The notes below the pieces were generated by a model. The model ran no database searches. It worked only from the letters and a program-made list of their open reading frames with translations, and had not been told where the DNA came from. This document shows, in pieces, positions 24,135-33,579 of a stretch of DNA of 64,000 nucleotides. A program made the position numbers and the translations under genes. Source of the stretch: Corticimicrobacter sp040137905. Its GTDB lineage: Bacteria > Pseudomonadota > Gammaproteobacteria > Burkholderiales > Burkholderiaceae_B. Where the stretch lies: the NCBI RefSeq assembly GCF_040137905.1, contig NZ_JBEFDG010000032.1, positions 33,632-97,631 of the forward strand. The letters run 5' to 3'. How positions within the stretch are numbered: position 1 is the first letter of the stretch; each line of letters begins with the position of its first letter.

Positions 24135-24964
24135 GAGTGGCTCCCGTGGCGTGCCAGCCAGCGCTCGAAGGCAGGCGTGACCGGGTAGTTGAAGGCGACC
24201 GGGCCGTCGGCGGCTCCCTGCAGGAACTGCTGCACATAGGGGTCCTGGGACCGGTTCAGGTCGTCAGGCCTGCCGCTGGCCAGCATCTTGCCCTGGCCGA
24301 CCAGATAGACCTGGTCGGCGATGGCGAAGGATTCCTGCACGTCGTGGGTGATCAGGACCGATGCGCAACCGAGCCGGTCGGCCAGCGTGCGGATCAACTG
24401 CGCCGTGATGCCCAGCGAGATCGGGTCCAGCCCGGCGAAAGGTTCGTCGTAAAGAATCAGCTCGGGCTCGAGGATGACGGCGCGCGCCAGTGCCACGCGT
24501 CGGGCCATGCCGCCGGAGATCTCGGCCACGGCCAGATGGGCAGCGGCACGCAGGCCGACGGCATCGAGTGTATTGAGCACCTTGGCGATGATCGCGGACT
24601 CTTCCAGCCGGGTGTGTTCACGCAGGGGAAAGGCGACGTTCTCGAACACGTTGAGATCGGTGAACAGCGCACCCTGCTGGAACAGGACGCCCATGCGCTT
24701 GCGCAGCGTCTGCAACTGGTGTGCATCGGCCTGTCCGATGTCGTGCCCGAAAACCTTCACCTGGCCGCTCAGGGGCCGGATCTGCCCGGTGGCAGCCCGC
24801 AGCAGCGTGGTCTTGCCCGAGCCGGAACCACCCATGAGCGCAACGACCTGGCCGGCATCGATCTGCAGGCTGATGTCGCGCAGCACAGTGAATTCGCCAT
24901 AGCCGAGTGCCGCGCCTTCAAAGCGCAGCACTGTCCTGGACGGGGTGTGAGAGGGGGATAACAT
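24131..24964 (-). CDS. mlaF: MlaF, ATPase subunit of the phospholipid ABC transporter
   Basis: A 277-residue ABC ATPase powering phospholipid movement across the envelope. Walker A GGSGSGKT is at residues 45-52, the signature is EISGGMARRVALARA, Walker B is ELILYDEPFAGLDP, and the switch His lies in LITHDVQ. The ATG at 24964 gives the usual length; upstream in-frame codons are intergenic. It is the first gene of mlaFEDAC and diverges from a Na+/H+ antiporter gene. No mlaB (STAS) gene is adjacent, although MlaF in E. coli is stabilised by MlaB. Confidence 0.95.
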   Translation of the reverse strand: MLSPSHTPSRTVLRFEGAALGYGEFTVLRDISLQIDAGQVVALMGGSGSGKTTLLRAATGQIRPLSGQVKVFGHDIGQADAHQLQTLRKRMGVLFQQGALFTDLNVFENVAFPLREHTRLEESAIIAKVLNTLDAVGLRAAAHLAVAEISGGMARRVALARAVILEPELILYDEPFAGLDPISLGITAQLIRTLADRLGCASVLITHDVQESFAIADQVYLVGQGKMLASGRPDDLNRSQDPYVQQFLQGAADGPVAFNYPVTPAFERWLARHGSHS

Positions 24965-25108
24965 GGCACCTATTGTATCCGAGGGTCTTGCCTGTACGCA
25001 TATCCATGTTGTCAGGATATTGAAAGACAGTGCAAGCGACAGGCGCTGCGGGCGGGATGATGGTGCTACATTGCAGGCTGCTTTTGTAACGATCTGGAGC
25101 CAGGAAAG

Positions 25109-26398
25109 ATGCAGTCGCCGCATCATATCGAAATCATCGCAACGGTACTGTTCGCGATTGCCGTCATCCATACCTTTTCCGTTCCGGTCTTTGCCCGGCT
25201 GGCGCATCGCAATGGTCCGCATGCCGGTCTGTGGCATCTGCTCTCAGAGGTCGAGGCCGTCTTCGGCGTCTGGGCCTGCGTGCTGCTGGCCTGCATGGCC
25301 CTGTTCTCCGGTGTCGGCGAGGCCGTGGCGTACATGGATACGCGCAATTTCACGGAGCCGGCCTTTGTGTTCGTGATCATGGTGGTGGCTGCCAGTCGCC
25401 CGATCCTGGAATTGGTCGACATGGTAGTGCGCGGTCTGTCCCGTATCCTGCCCCTGCCGCGCGAGCTGGCCATGTTCTTCGTGATCATGACGGCCGTGCC
25501 GCTGTCCGGATCTCTGATCACCGAACCCGCCGCCATGACGCTGGCAGCACTGCTGTTGCGTGATGCTTATTTCCAGCGCTCGGAGCAGGCTGGTTTCAAA
25601 TACCTGACGCTGGGCGTGCTGTTTGTCAATATCTCCATCGGTGGAGTACTGACGGCCTATGCTGCGCCGCCGGTGCTGATGGTGGCCCAGGTGTTCGGTT
25701 GGGATACAGGCTATATGCTGAGTCATTTCGGCTGGCGCGCTGCGGTTGCCGTTACGCTCAACGCCGCCTTGCTGACGCTGATATGCCGCCGCCACCTGCT
25801 CGATGGTGAACTGGGGGCCGGGCGCTCACGTGACCAGGCCTGCGCTTCCGCTGCCGATACGCGATCCCGCGTGCCGTTGATTGTTATCGGCATCCATGTC
25901 CTGTTCCTGCTGGGTATCGTGCTGTCGGCGCATCACCCGGTCATTTTTCTGGGCTTCCTGATGCTGTTCATCGGCTACGCCGGTGCCTATCCGCAGTACC
26001 AGAATCGCCTGATGATCCGTGAGGGACTGATGGTCGGTTTCTTCCTGGCTGGCCTGGTCTTGCTGGGTGGGCTGCAGAAATGGTGGTTGCAGGATCTGCT
26101 GGGCAGTCTGTCGCCGCTGGTGCTGTTCTGGGGTGCCACGGCCCTGACTGCCGTGACGGACAATGCGGCCCTGACTTATCTGGGCTCGCTGGTCGAGGGT
26201 ACGAATGAAGCCTGGCGCTACATGCTGGTCGCCGGTGCGGTCACGGGTGGCGGGCTGACGGTGATCGCCAATGCGCCCAATCCGGCGGGCTTCGCCATCC
26301 TGAAGAGTTGCTTCCCGGATGGGGCAATCTCGCCGCTCAAGCTGTTTCTGTCGGCGCTTGGGCCGACGTTGATGGCGGCGCTCTGGTTCCTGGTCTGA
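25109..26398 (+). CDS. Putative Na+/H+ antiporter (Na_H_antiport PF07399-type)
   Basis: A 429-residue polytopic inner-membrane protein with about 11 hydrophobic helices. Segments such as FFVIMTAVPLSGSLITEPAA, NISIGGVLTAYAAPPVLMVA, TALTAVTDNAALTYLGSLVE and TGGGLTVIANAPNPAGFAIL resemble the ion-transporter superfamily (NhaD-like) and the 'putative Na+/H+ antiporter' family. The paired discontinuous motifs (TEPAA and TDNAA) are probable ion-binding sites. Transport direction and ion are inferred only. The ATG at 25109 has CAGGAAAG upstream. It diverges from mlaF and ends at a strong terminator. Confidence 0.82.
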   Translation: MQSPHHIEIIATVLFAIAVIHTFSVPVFARLAHRNGPHAGLWHLLSEVEAVFGVWACVLLACMALFSGVGEAVAYMDTRNFTEPAFVFVIMVVAASRPILELVDMVVRGLSRILPLPRELAMFFVIMTAVPLSGSLITEPAAMTLAALLLRDAYFQRSEQAGFKYLTLGVLFVNISIGGVLTAYAAPPVLMVAQVFGWDTGYMLSHFGWRAAVAVTLNAALLTLICRRHLLDGELGAGRSRDQACASAADTRSRVPLIVIGIHVLFLLGIVLSAHHPVIFLGFLMLFIGYAGAYPQYQNRLMIREGLMVGFFLAGLVLLGGLQKWWLQDLLGSLSPLVLFWGATALTAVTDNAALTYLGSLVEGTNEAWRYMLVAGAVTGGGLTVIANAPNPAGFAILKSCFPDGAISPLKLFLSALGPTLMAALWFLV

Positions 26399-26416
26399 GT
26401 TTGCCCGGATTGTATG

Positions 26417-26446
26417 AAAATGGCCGCACAGATGTGCGGCCATTTT
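26417..26446. terminator. Bidirectional rho-independent terminator
   Basis: Perfect arms AAAATGGCCGCAC and GTGCGGCCATTTT around a 4-base loop are flanked by A and T runs on both sides. It therefore works for the antiporter gene and for dsbA converging from the right. Confidence 0.9.
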
Positions 26447-26533
26447 CTCGTCGCCGGGCGGTCTCAGAAATGGTTTTCTGGAGCGTGGTGCCGGCGTGTA
26501 GCGACAGGAGCAGGGACTGTGGCGATATGTGTT

Positions 26534-27166
26534 TTAGCGCGAGGCCCGGACCTGCTTGACCAGGGCATCGGTCTGCGTGACCGTCTGTGCATAGCCGTTG
26601 GCCAGTGCCGGTGAGGTCAGGAAGCGACCATCGACGGCTACCTGCGGTGTGCTGTCAATCGCGTAGCTTTCTGCCAGTTGGTTGGCACGTTGCATGCGCG
26701 AGTGCACGCCAAAGGAGTTGTAGGTGTCGGCAAAGACCTTGGGGTCGAGACCGGCAGTCTCGGTGGCCCATTTGGTGATGCCGGCCTCATCGAACATGCG
26801 GGTCCGCTGCTCGTGGATGGCACGGAACACGCCCAGGTGCAGGTCGGTGCGGCCCATGGCTTCCAGCGTGTAGTAGAGCTGTTGCAGCGGACGCATGCCG
26901 GCGTTGAAGGCGATGGGAACATGAACGACGGCGACGTCATCCGGCTGGTTCTTGGTCCAGGTGTCGAGCAGGGGGGCCAGTGCAGCGCAGTGGCCGCAGG
27001 TATAGGAGAAGAATTCCAGTACCTCGATCTTGTCACCGCTGTCGGTCTGGTGGGGCCGTTCGAGGGTGACGTATGGCGTGCTCTGGGCCTGGGCACCGGC
27101 AGGCAACAGCATGGCGGCACCCGCAAGGGCAAAGGTGGAAATCAGACGTTGGAAAAGTGTACGCAT
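26534..27166 (-). CDS. dsbA: Thiol:disulfide interchange protein DsbA
   Basis: A 210-residue periplasmic oxidase that introduces disulfide bonds into exported proteins. A signal peptide ends at GAQAQS. The thioredoxin-fold active site CGHC is at residues 57-60 (EFFSYTCGHC), and the cis-proline loop is STPQVAVDGRF. The helical insertion between them is of normal DsbA length. The ATG is at 27166. It is downstream of a SPOR-domain gene and argS on the same strand, an arrangement common in Burkholderiales. Confidence 0.95.
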   Translation of the reverse strand: MRTLFQRLISTFALAGAAMLLPAGAQAQSTPYVTLERPHQTDSGDKIEVLEFFSYTCGHCAALAPLLDTWTKNQPDDVAVVHVPIAFNAGMRPLQQLYYTLEAMGRTDLHLGVFRAIHEQRTRMFDEAGITKWATETAGLDPKVFADTYNSFGVHSRMQRANQLAESYAIDSTPQVAVDGRFLTSPALANGYAQTVTQTDALVKQVRASR

Positions 27167-27240
27167 GGATATAACCTGATCGGATGACGGGCAAAAGGGT
27201 TGCTGGGGTAGGACTATGTCCGGTCAAACAAGTTCAATTC

Positions 27241-27265
27241 CTGCCAGGACTGCCGAAACTGGCAG
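27241..27265 (-). terminator. Weak hairpin in the SPOR-dsbA gap
   Basis: Arms CTGCCAG and CTGGCAG with an 11-base loop lie 16 bases past the SPOR-gene stop. There is no U-run, so attenuation rather than full termination is the most that can be said. Confidence 0.3.
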
Positions 27266-27280
27266 GTCTGCGGCGATGGG

Positions 27281-28018
27281 TCACTGGCGGATGACCGTCG
27301 AGGTGATGTTGTCGGCGGCCAGCCGCGCACGCGTCCGGTTCATGTCGTCCAGTCGCTCGAACGGGCCGACTCGCACGCGGTTGACCAGTACGCCATTGAC
27401 GTCGGCTTTCTGGATCTCTGCGGGCAGGCCGAGCAGCAGCATTTCTACGCGCCGGTTTTCGGCATCTTCAGCGACCCGGAAGGCACCGACCTGCAGGAAG
27501 TAGCTGCCGGATGACGCTGCGGCAGGTGCAGGGGCTGCCGCTTTTGGTGCCGACCGGTCAGCGGTTTGTGCGGCTGGCTGGATGGTGCCGGTGGCGGCCG
27601 AGGGTGACGCGTTCTGGCGAGGGGCTGGTGGGGTTGCAGATTGCTGCTGCGGCGGCAGCGAGGCGATCAGCGCGCCTACGGCGTCGTCGGGCTGTGCCGA
27701 CGGCGTGCTTGCCTGCTGGCCGCCGATCGGGGGCGGTGCAGGCTGGTCTGCCGTTGGGCCCCCATGGGGGAGCCCGGCGGCTCCGTCGCGTCCGTACAGA
27801 CCGCTGTTGGGATCGGGGGCCTGGCGTGGATCGGGAGGGCGATTGTTCTGCGAAGGTTCGCGCGTGGCGCGGTCCACGAACGGCACAGGTGCCTGCGTGA
27901 CGTAGAACGCCACGACAGCCGCGACCACCAGGCCGATGAGCAGCCCGGCCAGCATGGTGAAAATCGGGCTGCTGCGGTTACTGGAGCGGGCAGGGGTGCG
28001 GCGTCGGGGTTTTGCCAT
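27281..28018 (-). CDS. SPOR-domain membrane protein (FtsN-like)
   Basis: A 245-residue bitopic protein. A basic cytosolic start (MAKPRRRTPARSSNRSS) is followed by one membrane helix (~19-42), a Pro/Gln/Ala-rich periplasmic linker, and a C-terminal SPOR domain at ~170-245 (GSYFLQVGAFRVAEDAENRR, VRVGPFERLDDMNRTRARLA). SPOR domains bind septal peptidoglycan stripped of side chains, so a role at the division site like FtsN is likely. The architecture and the argS-SPOR-dsbA order support that. It starts 8 bases after the argS stop. Confidence 0.9.
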   Translation of the reverse strand: MAKPRRRTPARSSNRSSPIFTMLAGLLIGLVVAAVVAFYVTQAPVPFVDRATREPSQNNRPPDPRQAPDPNSGLYGRDGAAGLPHGGPTADQPAPPPIGGQQASTPSAQPDDAVGALIASLPPQQQSATPPAPRQNASPSAATGTIQPAAQTADRSAPKAAAPAPAAASSGSYFLQVGAFRVAEDAENRRVEMLLLGLPAEIQKADVNGVLVNRVRVGPFERLDDMNRTRARLAADNITSTVIRQ

Positions 28019-28026
28019 GTCGTGTC

Positions 28027-29769
28027 TTATTCGCTGATGCTGCGGTCCATGCGCTCGGGTGCCGATACACCGAGCAGTGCAAGGCCGTTGGCCAGCACCT
28101 GCCGGGTAGCGGCCGCCAGGCGCAGGCGAGCCAGCCTGAGGGCACGATCATCGACCAGCGTATGCTCGGCGTTGTACCAGGCATGGAAGTCGGCAGCGCA
28201 GTCGCGCAGCCAGAAAGCCACTTGGTGTGGTGCGAGATCCTGGGCGCTTTGCTGAACCATGGCCGGGAATTCAGCCAGCCGTTGCAGCAGGATAAATTCG
28301 CTGGGGGCTGTCAGCAGGCTGATGTCTGCCTGGGCGTAATCGGCTGTATCCGTCGCCAGGACATCGACTTGAGCATTCGCCGTATTTTCCTCCAGATGCT
28401 TGCGCAGAATCGAGCAGATCCGGGCATGCGCGTACTGGATGTAGAACACGGGATTTTCGTCGCTCTGCTTGCGCGCCAGGTCGATGTCGAACACGAATTC
28501 GGAATCGGCGCGGCGCTGGAGCAGGAAGTAGCGCACTGCGTCGCGTCCGACCCAGTCGATCAGGTCGCGCAGGGTGACATAGCTGCCGGCACGCTTGGAG
28601 ATTTTGACTTCTTCGCCACTGCGCATCACCTTGACCATCTTGTGCAGGATGTAGTCGGGATAGTCCTTGGGGATGCCAAGATCCAGCGCCTGCAGGCCTG
28701 CACGCACGCGGGCCACGGTACCGTGGTGGTCGCTGCCCTGGATGTTGATGGCCTTGATGTAGCCGCGCTCCCACTTGGCCAGGTGGTAGGCCACGTCGGG
28801 TACGAAATAGGTGTAGCCGCCTTCGGACTTGCGCATCACGCGGTCCTTGTCGTCGCCCGTGCCCAGCTCGGTGGTGCGCAGCCACAGCGCACCGCCTTCT
28901 TCGTAGGTGTGGCCGCTGGCGATCAGGCGATCGACGGCCTGCTGGACGCGCCCGTCTTCGTACAGGGAGCTTTCCAGGTAGTAATTGTCGAACTTCAGGT
29001 CGAAGGCCTGCAGGTCGAGATCCTGCTCGCGGCGCAGGTAGGCGACGGCGAAGCGGCGGATGGCATCGAGGTCATTGGCATCGCGGCTGGCCGTGACCGG
29101 TGTGCTGTCGGCCGCTTGCACGGTAGCACCGGCCAGGAAGTCGCGGGCGATGTCGGCGATGTAGTCCCCCTTGTAGCCATCGGCAGGGTACTCGGTCGAA
29201 TCTGGTGTGAGGCCACGCGTACGCGCCTGGACGCTGAGGGCCAGATTGTGAATCTGGTTGCCGGCGTCGTTGTAGTAGAACTCTCGGGTCACATCCCAGC
29301 CGCTGGCATCGAACAGGCGGCATAGGGAGTCGCCCAGTGCCGCCTGGCGGGCATGGCCGACGTGCAGGGGGCCGGTCGGGTTGGCAGAGACGAACTCGAC
29401 CAGCACCTTGTTGCCATTGCGCGCGGCCCGGCCGTATTCGGTCGCACGTTGCGCGATGGCCGGCAGCACCGCTTGGCGGGCGGCTGCCGTAATGCGGAAA
29501 TTGATAAAGCCGGGCCCGGCGATTTCGCCGCTTTCGAGCAATTCGCGAGCGGCAGGTTCGGCCATCAGCGTATCGACGATCTGCTGGGCCAGTTCGCGGG
29601 GATTGCGGCCGGCAGGCTTGGCGACCTGCATGGCAACGTTGCAGGCGATGTCGCCATGGGCTGCGACCTTGGGGCGCTCCAGGCGGATCGTCGGCTGGGC
29701 ATCGGGAAGCAGGTGCGCTACGGCGGCGCGGATCAGGTCGGCAAGAGTGTGCTGTTGCTCGGGGAGCAT
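28027..29769 (-). CDS. argS: Arginyl-tRNA synthetase ArgS
   Basis: A 580-residue class I synthetase charging tRNA-Arg. An N-terminal additional domain (residues ~1-110) precedes the HIGH motif in FVSANPTGPLHVGHARQAAL. The KMSKS-region equivalent is VKISKRAGSYVTLRDL, and the C-terminal anticodon-binding helical domain ends APERMDRSISE. Length matches bacterial ArgS. The start is the ATG at 29769. Downstream, a SPOR gene and dsbA follow closely. An RHS gene lies upstream on the same strand, 36 bases away. Confidence 0.97.
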   Translation of the reverse strand: MLPEQQHTLADLIRAAVAHLLPDAQPTIRLERPKVAAHGDIACNVAMQVAKPAGRNPRELAQQIVDTLMAEPAARELLESGEIAGPGFINFRITAAARQAVLPAIAQRATEYGRAARNGNKVLVEFVSANPTGPLHVGHARQAALGDSLCRLFDASGWDVTREFYYNDAGNQIHNLALSVQARTRGLTPDSTEYPADGYKGDYIADIARDFLAGATVQAADSTPVTASRDANDLDAIRRFAVAYLRREQDLDLQAFDLKFDNYYLESSLYEDGRVQQAVDRLIASGHTYEEGGALWLRTTELGTGDDKDRVMRKSEGGYTYFVPDVAYHLAKWERGYIKAINIQGSDHHGTVARVRAGLQALDLGIPKDYPDYILHKMVKVMRSGEEVKISKRAGSYVTLRDLIDWVGRDAVRYFLLQRRADSEFVFDIDLARKQSDENPVFYIQYAHARICSILRKHLEENTANAQVDVLATDTADYAQADISLLTAPSEFILLQRLAEFPAMVQQSAQDLAPHQVAFWLRDCAADFHAWYNAEHTLVDDRALRLARLRLAAATRQVLANGLALLGVSAPERMDRSISE

Positions 29770-29805
29770 GGAATCGGCTTGAAATAATGAGAGAAGACGT
29801 CAAGT

Positions 29806-32800
29806 TTACAGCGACCCGGGGGGCGATGCCATCCTGAAGCCCTGGGTCTCTTCCAGCCAGCGGCCATATTCCTCCATGTTCACGCTGCCGACATCGTTGC
29901 CACCTGCGTTTTGCCATTCCGGAACTCGCTGGATGAAATTCTCCAGCGCATCGCGGGCCCGGTCACCCAGTTGCTCATGCTGGGCCTGGGCGTTCAGCCA
30001 GGCGGTATCCGGGGCATCCATCCTGCGATCGCCCTGGCGCAGGTAGGGCAGCCGTTCGTCGTGCAGCGTGGGGTCCTCGACCTGGCGGTGTGCCCAGGGG
30101 GTAGCGGCGAGCGCCAGGCCGCTGGCCCGGGCTTGCCAGAGCATCCAGTTCAGGGCGACATCCGAGAGATCTCCCTGCTGGGTTACCCGGGTGGAAGTAT
30201 CGAGGTAGCCACCACCGATATCGCCATGGGCACCGAGAAATCCGGCCTCGACCAGATTGGCCCCGACTTCGCCGGGACCGCGTAGCCCGGTCAGCGGAAA
30301 CAGGGCCCGCTGCTCGTGCAGGGCGACCGCGTGGGCAACCCACTGCCAGGCAGGTGAAATCGAAAAGTCGAACTCAGTGTTGCGCGCACCGTTCAGGCCC
30401 ATCTGGGCCACGGTGTCGAACAGGCCCATGAAGCGCAGGTCTACGCACAGACTGATCTGGCCCAGTGCCGGATCGTAGGCCTGGAAACGCCCCTGCTGTG
30501 TGTGCTCGGCGATCCTGTTGGCAAAGTGTCGCGCCAGGGCGGCACCGCGTGAGAATCCGACCAGATCGATGGCCGTGTAGTCATGGCTGGACTGGCGGGC
30601 ATGCAGTGTCTGCAGCAGGCGGGCCCACTGGCGTTCGATGATGGCGTGTGCCGAGCTGGCGGCCAACGCGTCATAGTCGGTTCTGCCGGGCTGACCCGGG
30701 CCTGGGATGTAGAACGTGCTGCCATCCTGATAGAGCTGGCTCATGAGCCAGACGTTGGTGCGTGTGGACGGAGCGTTGCGGGTGCCGTCGAAGGCGAATA
30801 GCAGCAGGCCGAGTGGATCTGCGTGACTGCGGAAGCGCTGGCCTGCGTAGCCGAAGGCGCTGTTGCCAGGTATCGGGCCAATCGGATCCGGTTCCAGGTA
30901 GTGGCCGGCAGCCGGATCATAGGTGCGCAGGTAATTGTCATGCCAGCCGGTTTCGGGGTCGAGCACCTGGCCGGGCAGTCGCAGCGGAAACTCATGGGTC
31001 AGCGTGGTCGCGGGGCGGGGCGCGTGGCCCAGTGCATCGGGCCGGAGATGCCAGACCGGTCGGGCCTGGGCGTCGCTGATCATCAACGGCATGCCGATGG
31101 CATCGCTGTGGATAAAGTACAGGTCGGCGGCTGCCTTTCCATAGTCGATCATGGCGATGGGGATGCCCTGTGCGTACACATAGCGCTGGGTCACCGCCCA
31201 TGCGCTGGACAGGAGCCCGTTGTCTGCACCCACCTGGGTGGCGGGCCGCACCACGGCAGACAGGCGGTGGCCGTGGTAGAGATAGTGACTGTCCTGGCCA
31301 TCTGCGCGTTTGAAAATGCGTACACCAGAGGCATTGTGCAGATACTGTCCAAGGAGTGTGGCCGGTTTGCCGGCTGGTACGCTGTCGTCCGTGACGCGAG
31401 TCAGCCTGCGCTGTGCCGAGTATTCAAGCTGGCGCTTGCCGATGCGGGTGGGCAGGCCACTGGCGTCGCGCAGGATAGGGTCTGCCTGTGTGGCCGATGT
31501 CGTGGCAAGTGCATCTTCCGCCTGTTTCCAGGAAATGTAACGTCGTTCTGCTTCTGCATGACCGGGTGCAGGGGTGGAGATGATCAGCCCGATTCGGCCT
31601 TGCTCATCATGGCCGTACAGGCGGGCGGCAGGATGTGCCTGTGCCGTCTGCAGCCACTCTGCCGACAGACGACCGTGTCGATCCTGGCGCAGGTGCTGAA
31701 CGAGGGATGAGGCAGGGTTGCCACTCGGCGGGCTGCTGGTCAGTGTGCGCAGCCGGCCTTGGACGGTGTCCCCCACGGTGTGCCAGCCATTTCCATGGCG
31801 GTAGCCGGGCACCTGCAGCGAACTGTCAAGGATGCGCCGGGTCTGCCCGTCGCGGTCCTGCCAGTCTATCGATGTCAGTCTGCCCTGTGCAGACCATGCA
31901 TACAGCAGTTGGCCACCTTCTGGCAGCGCGTGGCGCAGCAACCGGCCTTCCGTATCGTGCTCGTAGTGTTCGCGATAGGACAGCGGCGCGACGCCCGGCA
32001 GCAGTGCCGGCCTGGAAATCCGCTGTTCGATGCGGCTACCGACGTTCTGCCGGGTGATCTGCCATGATGTTGTTTCGTGAGGGTGCTGCAGGCGTGCCGG
32101 ATAGCCGTCGTGGTGCCAGTCCAGGCGGGTAGTAGTCCAGGCACCACCTGCCTTGCGCACGTCGAATCTGGTCAGTCGCTGGGTCTTGTCGTAGCGGTAC
32201 CGCCATTCATCGCCATTGGCAAAGCGGCGCAGCAACATCCGGGCATCGGCAGATGTTTGCCAGGACTCTAGCCCGGTCACGGTGCTGCGCCAGCCGAGCA
32301 GCCTGCCGTCCGGTGCATAGCGGATGTCGAGCCCAGGCCAGCCAGGAATCGTGCCGGACAGCCCGATAATGGCTCCGGCAGCATCGCGCCGCAGGGACAG
32401 GCCCGCAATGTGGTCAATCCGATCCTGGGCATCGTAGCCTATCGGGCCGACCGGTGTCGGACATCCCGGGCATCCTGGACCCTGCGCATTGCGCAGTCGA
32501 TAGCCTGCCGGGGTGACACCGATCTCGAACCGGGTGCGTCCTTTGTTGCTGGTGACGATGGTCTGAAGTGTCAGGCCGGTATGATGCGGGGAGTCCGGCC
32601 GCAGATACTGCAACTGTATTCGCGACTCTGGAGCGCCGGGGCGTTCGAAGGCATCGGCGCGACCCGTGGCATCGTAGTGCCAGGTGCCTATGCGCAGGGA
32701 TCGGCGGTCGTTGCCGATGGTGATGCCCGTCAGCAGATAAGGAGCCTGTTCCAGATTGCCGCTGGCTTCATGCTGATAGGTGCGGGTCATGCCATCGGGC

Positions 32801-33579
32801 CGTTGCAACCCGGTCAGCCGCAGGTGGATGCCTGGAGTGTCGTGCTGGTAGTGCCATGGTCCGTACGGGGTGTCTACCTGCGCCAGCCGCGCACCCTGTG
32901 GCGTGATTTCATAGTTGAAAGTGAGTGATCTGCCTGCAGGATCGGAGACGTGCGCCATGGCGTGCTGCAGAGGGCCTGCCTCCGCATGGCGCTGTATCTC
33001 CAGCCTGTTTTCGCCATGCTGGATGCGGATCAGGTAGCCATCGAGGTTGAAACTCAGGATATGACCATCGGTCCAGTGCCAGCGCCATTCGGCTGTCGTC
33101 TGTTCAAGATGGCCCTGTCCTGTCTGCAGCGCCAGGCAGGCAGGGCTGTCATCGGTCATGCTGGCGAATTCGATGCGGCTGCCATCGGCCTGGATGATCT
33201 GTGGGTGATGGGGGATGCCGTGCAGGCGGGTATCGTAGGAAAGACGCCAGCTGCGCCCCAGTGGTGATGGACGAGGATCCGAGGAATTGTAATAACGGAT
33301 CAGTTCCAGGCCGAGCGGGCCAGGTTGACGCGGCATGTCTATTTCCTGCTGGTGCTTGTTGCCTGTCGCCAGATGGATGGGGTTGCCGGCACCCAGGTTG
33401 AGGGTCGGCTCGTGATTGCTTTGCAATACGGCCTGGCTGTTGGGCTGGCATGGGTGGCCCAGACGCGAGGGCGTGCACTGGAAGGGCGGTGAGGCCGCCT
33501 GGGTGGCGGCATGAAGGACGATGGCTGACAGGGTATGGAGGCTGTGCAGCAGCAAGCGAGCAGGGAAACATGAGGCCAC
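29806..33579 (-). CDS. RHS-repeat protein with C-terminal DUF2235/Tle1-like lipase domain
   Basis: A 1257-residue polymorphic-toxin-type protein. Residues ~1-28 look like a Sec signal peptide (RLLLHSLHTLSAIVLHAATQ). Next is a DUF6531-type start (GAGNPIHLATGNKHQQEIDM, LIRYYNSSDPRPSPLGRSW), then YD/RHS repeats and the RHS core ending HYLEPDPIGPIPGN...SHADPLGL near residue 925. The last ~330 residues form a DUF2235 alpha/beta hydrolase. The nucleophile elbow GFSRGA has Ser1010, with Asp1055 in GLFDTV and His1118 in GAHGDIGGGY as presumptive triad partners. This domain is the phospholipase of Tle1 type VI effectors. No PAAR, VgrG or immunity gene is adjacent. The GTG start at 33579 has GGAG 8 bases upstream. 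It interrupts an otherwise conserved neighbourhood, suggesting acquisition. Confidence 0.88.
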   Translation of the reverse strand: MASCFPARLLLHSLHTLSAIVLHAATQAASPPFQCTPSRLGHPCQPNSQAVLQSNHEPTLNLGAGNPIHLATGNKHQQEIDMPRQPGPLGLELIRYYNSSDPRPSPLGRSWRLSYDTRLHGIPHHPQIIQADGSRIEFASMTDDSPACLALQTGQGHLEQTTAEWRWHWTDGHILSFNLDGYLIRIQHGENRLEIQRHAEAGPLQHAMAHVSDPAGRSLTFNYEITPQGARLAQVDTPYGPWHYQHDTPGIHLRLTGLQRPDGMTRTYQHEASGNLEQAPYLLTGITIGNDRRSLRIGTWHYDATGRADAFERPGAPESRIQLQYLRPDSPHHTGLTLQTIVTSNKGRTRFEIGVTPAGYRLRNAQGPGCPGCPTPVGPIGYDAQDRIDHIAGLSLRRDAAGAIIGLSGTIPGWPGLDIRYAPDGRLLGWRSTVTGLESWQTSADARMLLRRFANGDEWRYRYDKTQRLTRFDVRKAGGAWTTTRLDWHHDGYPARLQHPHETTSWQITRQNVGSRIEQRISRPALLPGVAPLSYREHYEHDTEGRLLRHALPEGGQLLYAWSAQGRLTSIDWQDRDGQTRRILDSSLQVPGYRHGNGWHTVGDTVQGRLRTLTSSPPSGNPASSLVQHLRQDRHGRLSAEWLQTAQAHPAARLYGHDEQGRIGLIISTPAPGHAEAERRYISWKQAEDALATTSATQADPILRDASGLPTRIGKRQLEYSAQRRLTRVTDDSVPAGKPATLLGQYLHNASGVRIFKRADGQDSHYLYHGHRLSAVVRPATQVGADNGLLSSAWAVTQRYVYAQGIPIAMIDYGKAAADLYFIHSDAIGMPLMISDAQARPVWHLRPDALGHAPRPATTLTHEFPLRLPGQVLDPETGWHDNYLRTYDPAAGHYLEPDPIGPIPGNSAFGYAGQRFRSHADPLGLLLFAFDGTRNAPSTRTNVWLMSQLYQDGSTFYIPGPGQPGRTDYDALAASSAHAIIERQWARLLQTLHARQSSHDYTAIDLVGFSRGAALARHFANRIAEHTQQGRFQAYDPALGQISLCVDLRFMGLFDTVAQMGLNGARNTEFDFSISPAWQWVAHAVALHEQRALFPLTGLRGPGEVGANLVEAGFLGAHGDIGGGYLDTSTRVTQQGDLSDVALNWMLWQARASGLALAATPWAHRQVEDPTLHDERLPYLRQGDRRMDAPDTAWLNAQAQHEQLGDRARDALENFIQRVPEWQNAGGNDVGSVNMEEYGRWLEETQGFRMASPPGSL

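Noticed and set aside
29806..33579. RHS gene as part of a local type VI secretion cluster
   Set aside because: No VgrG, Hcp, PAAR, EagR chaperone or Tss gene within the window.
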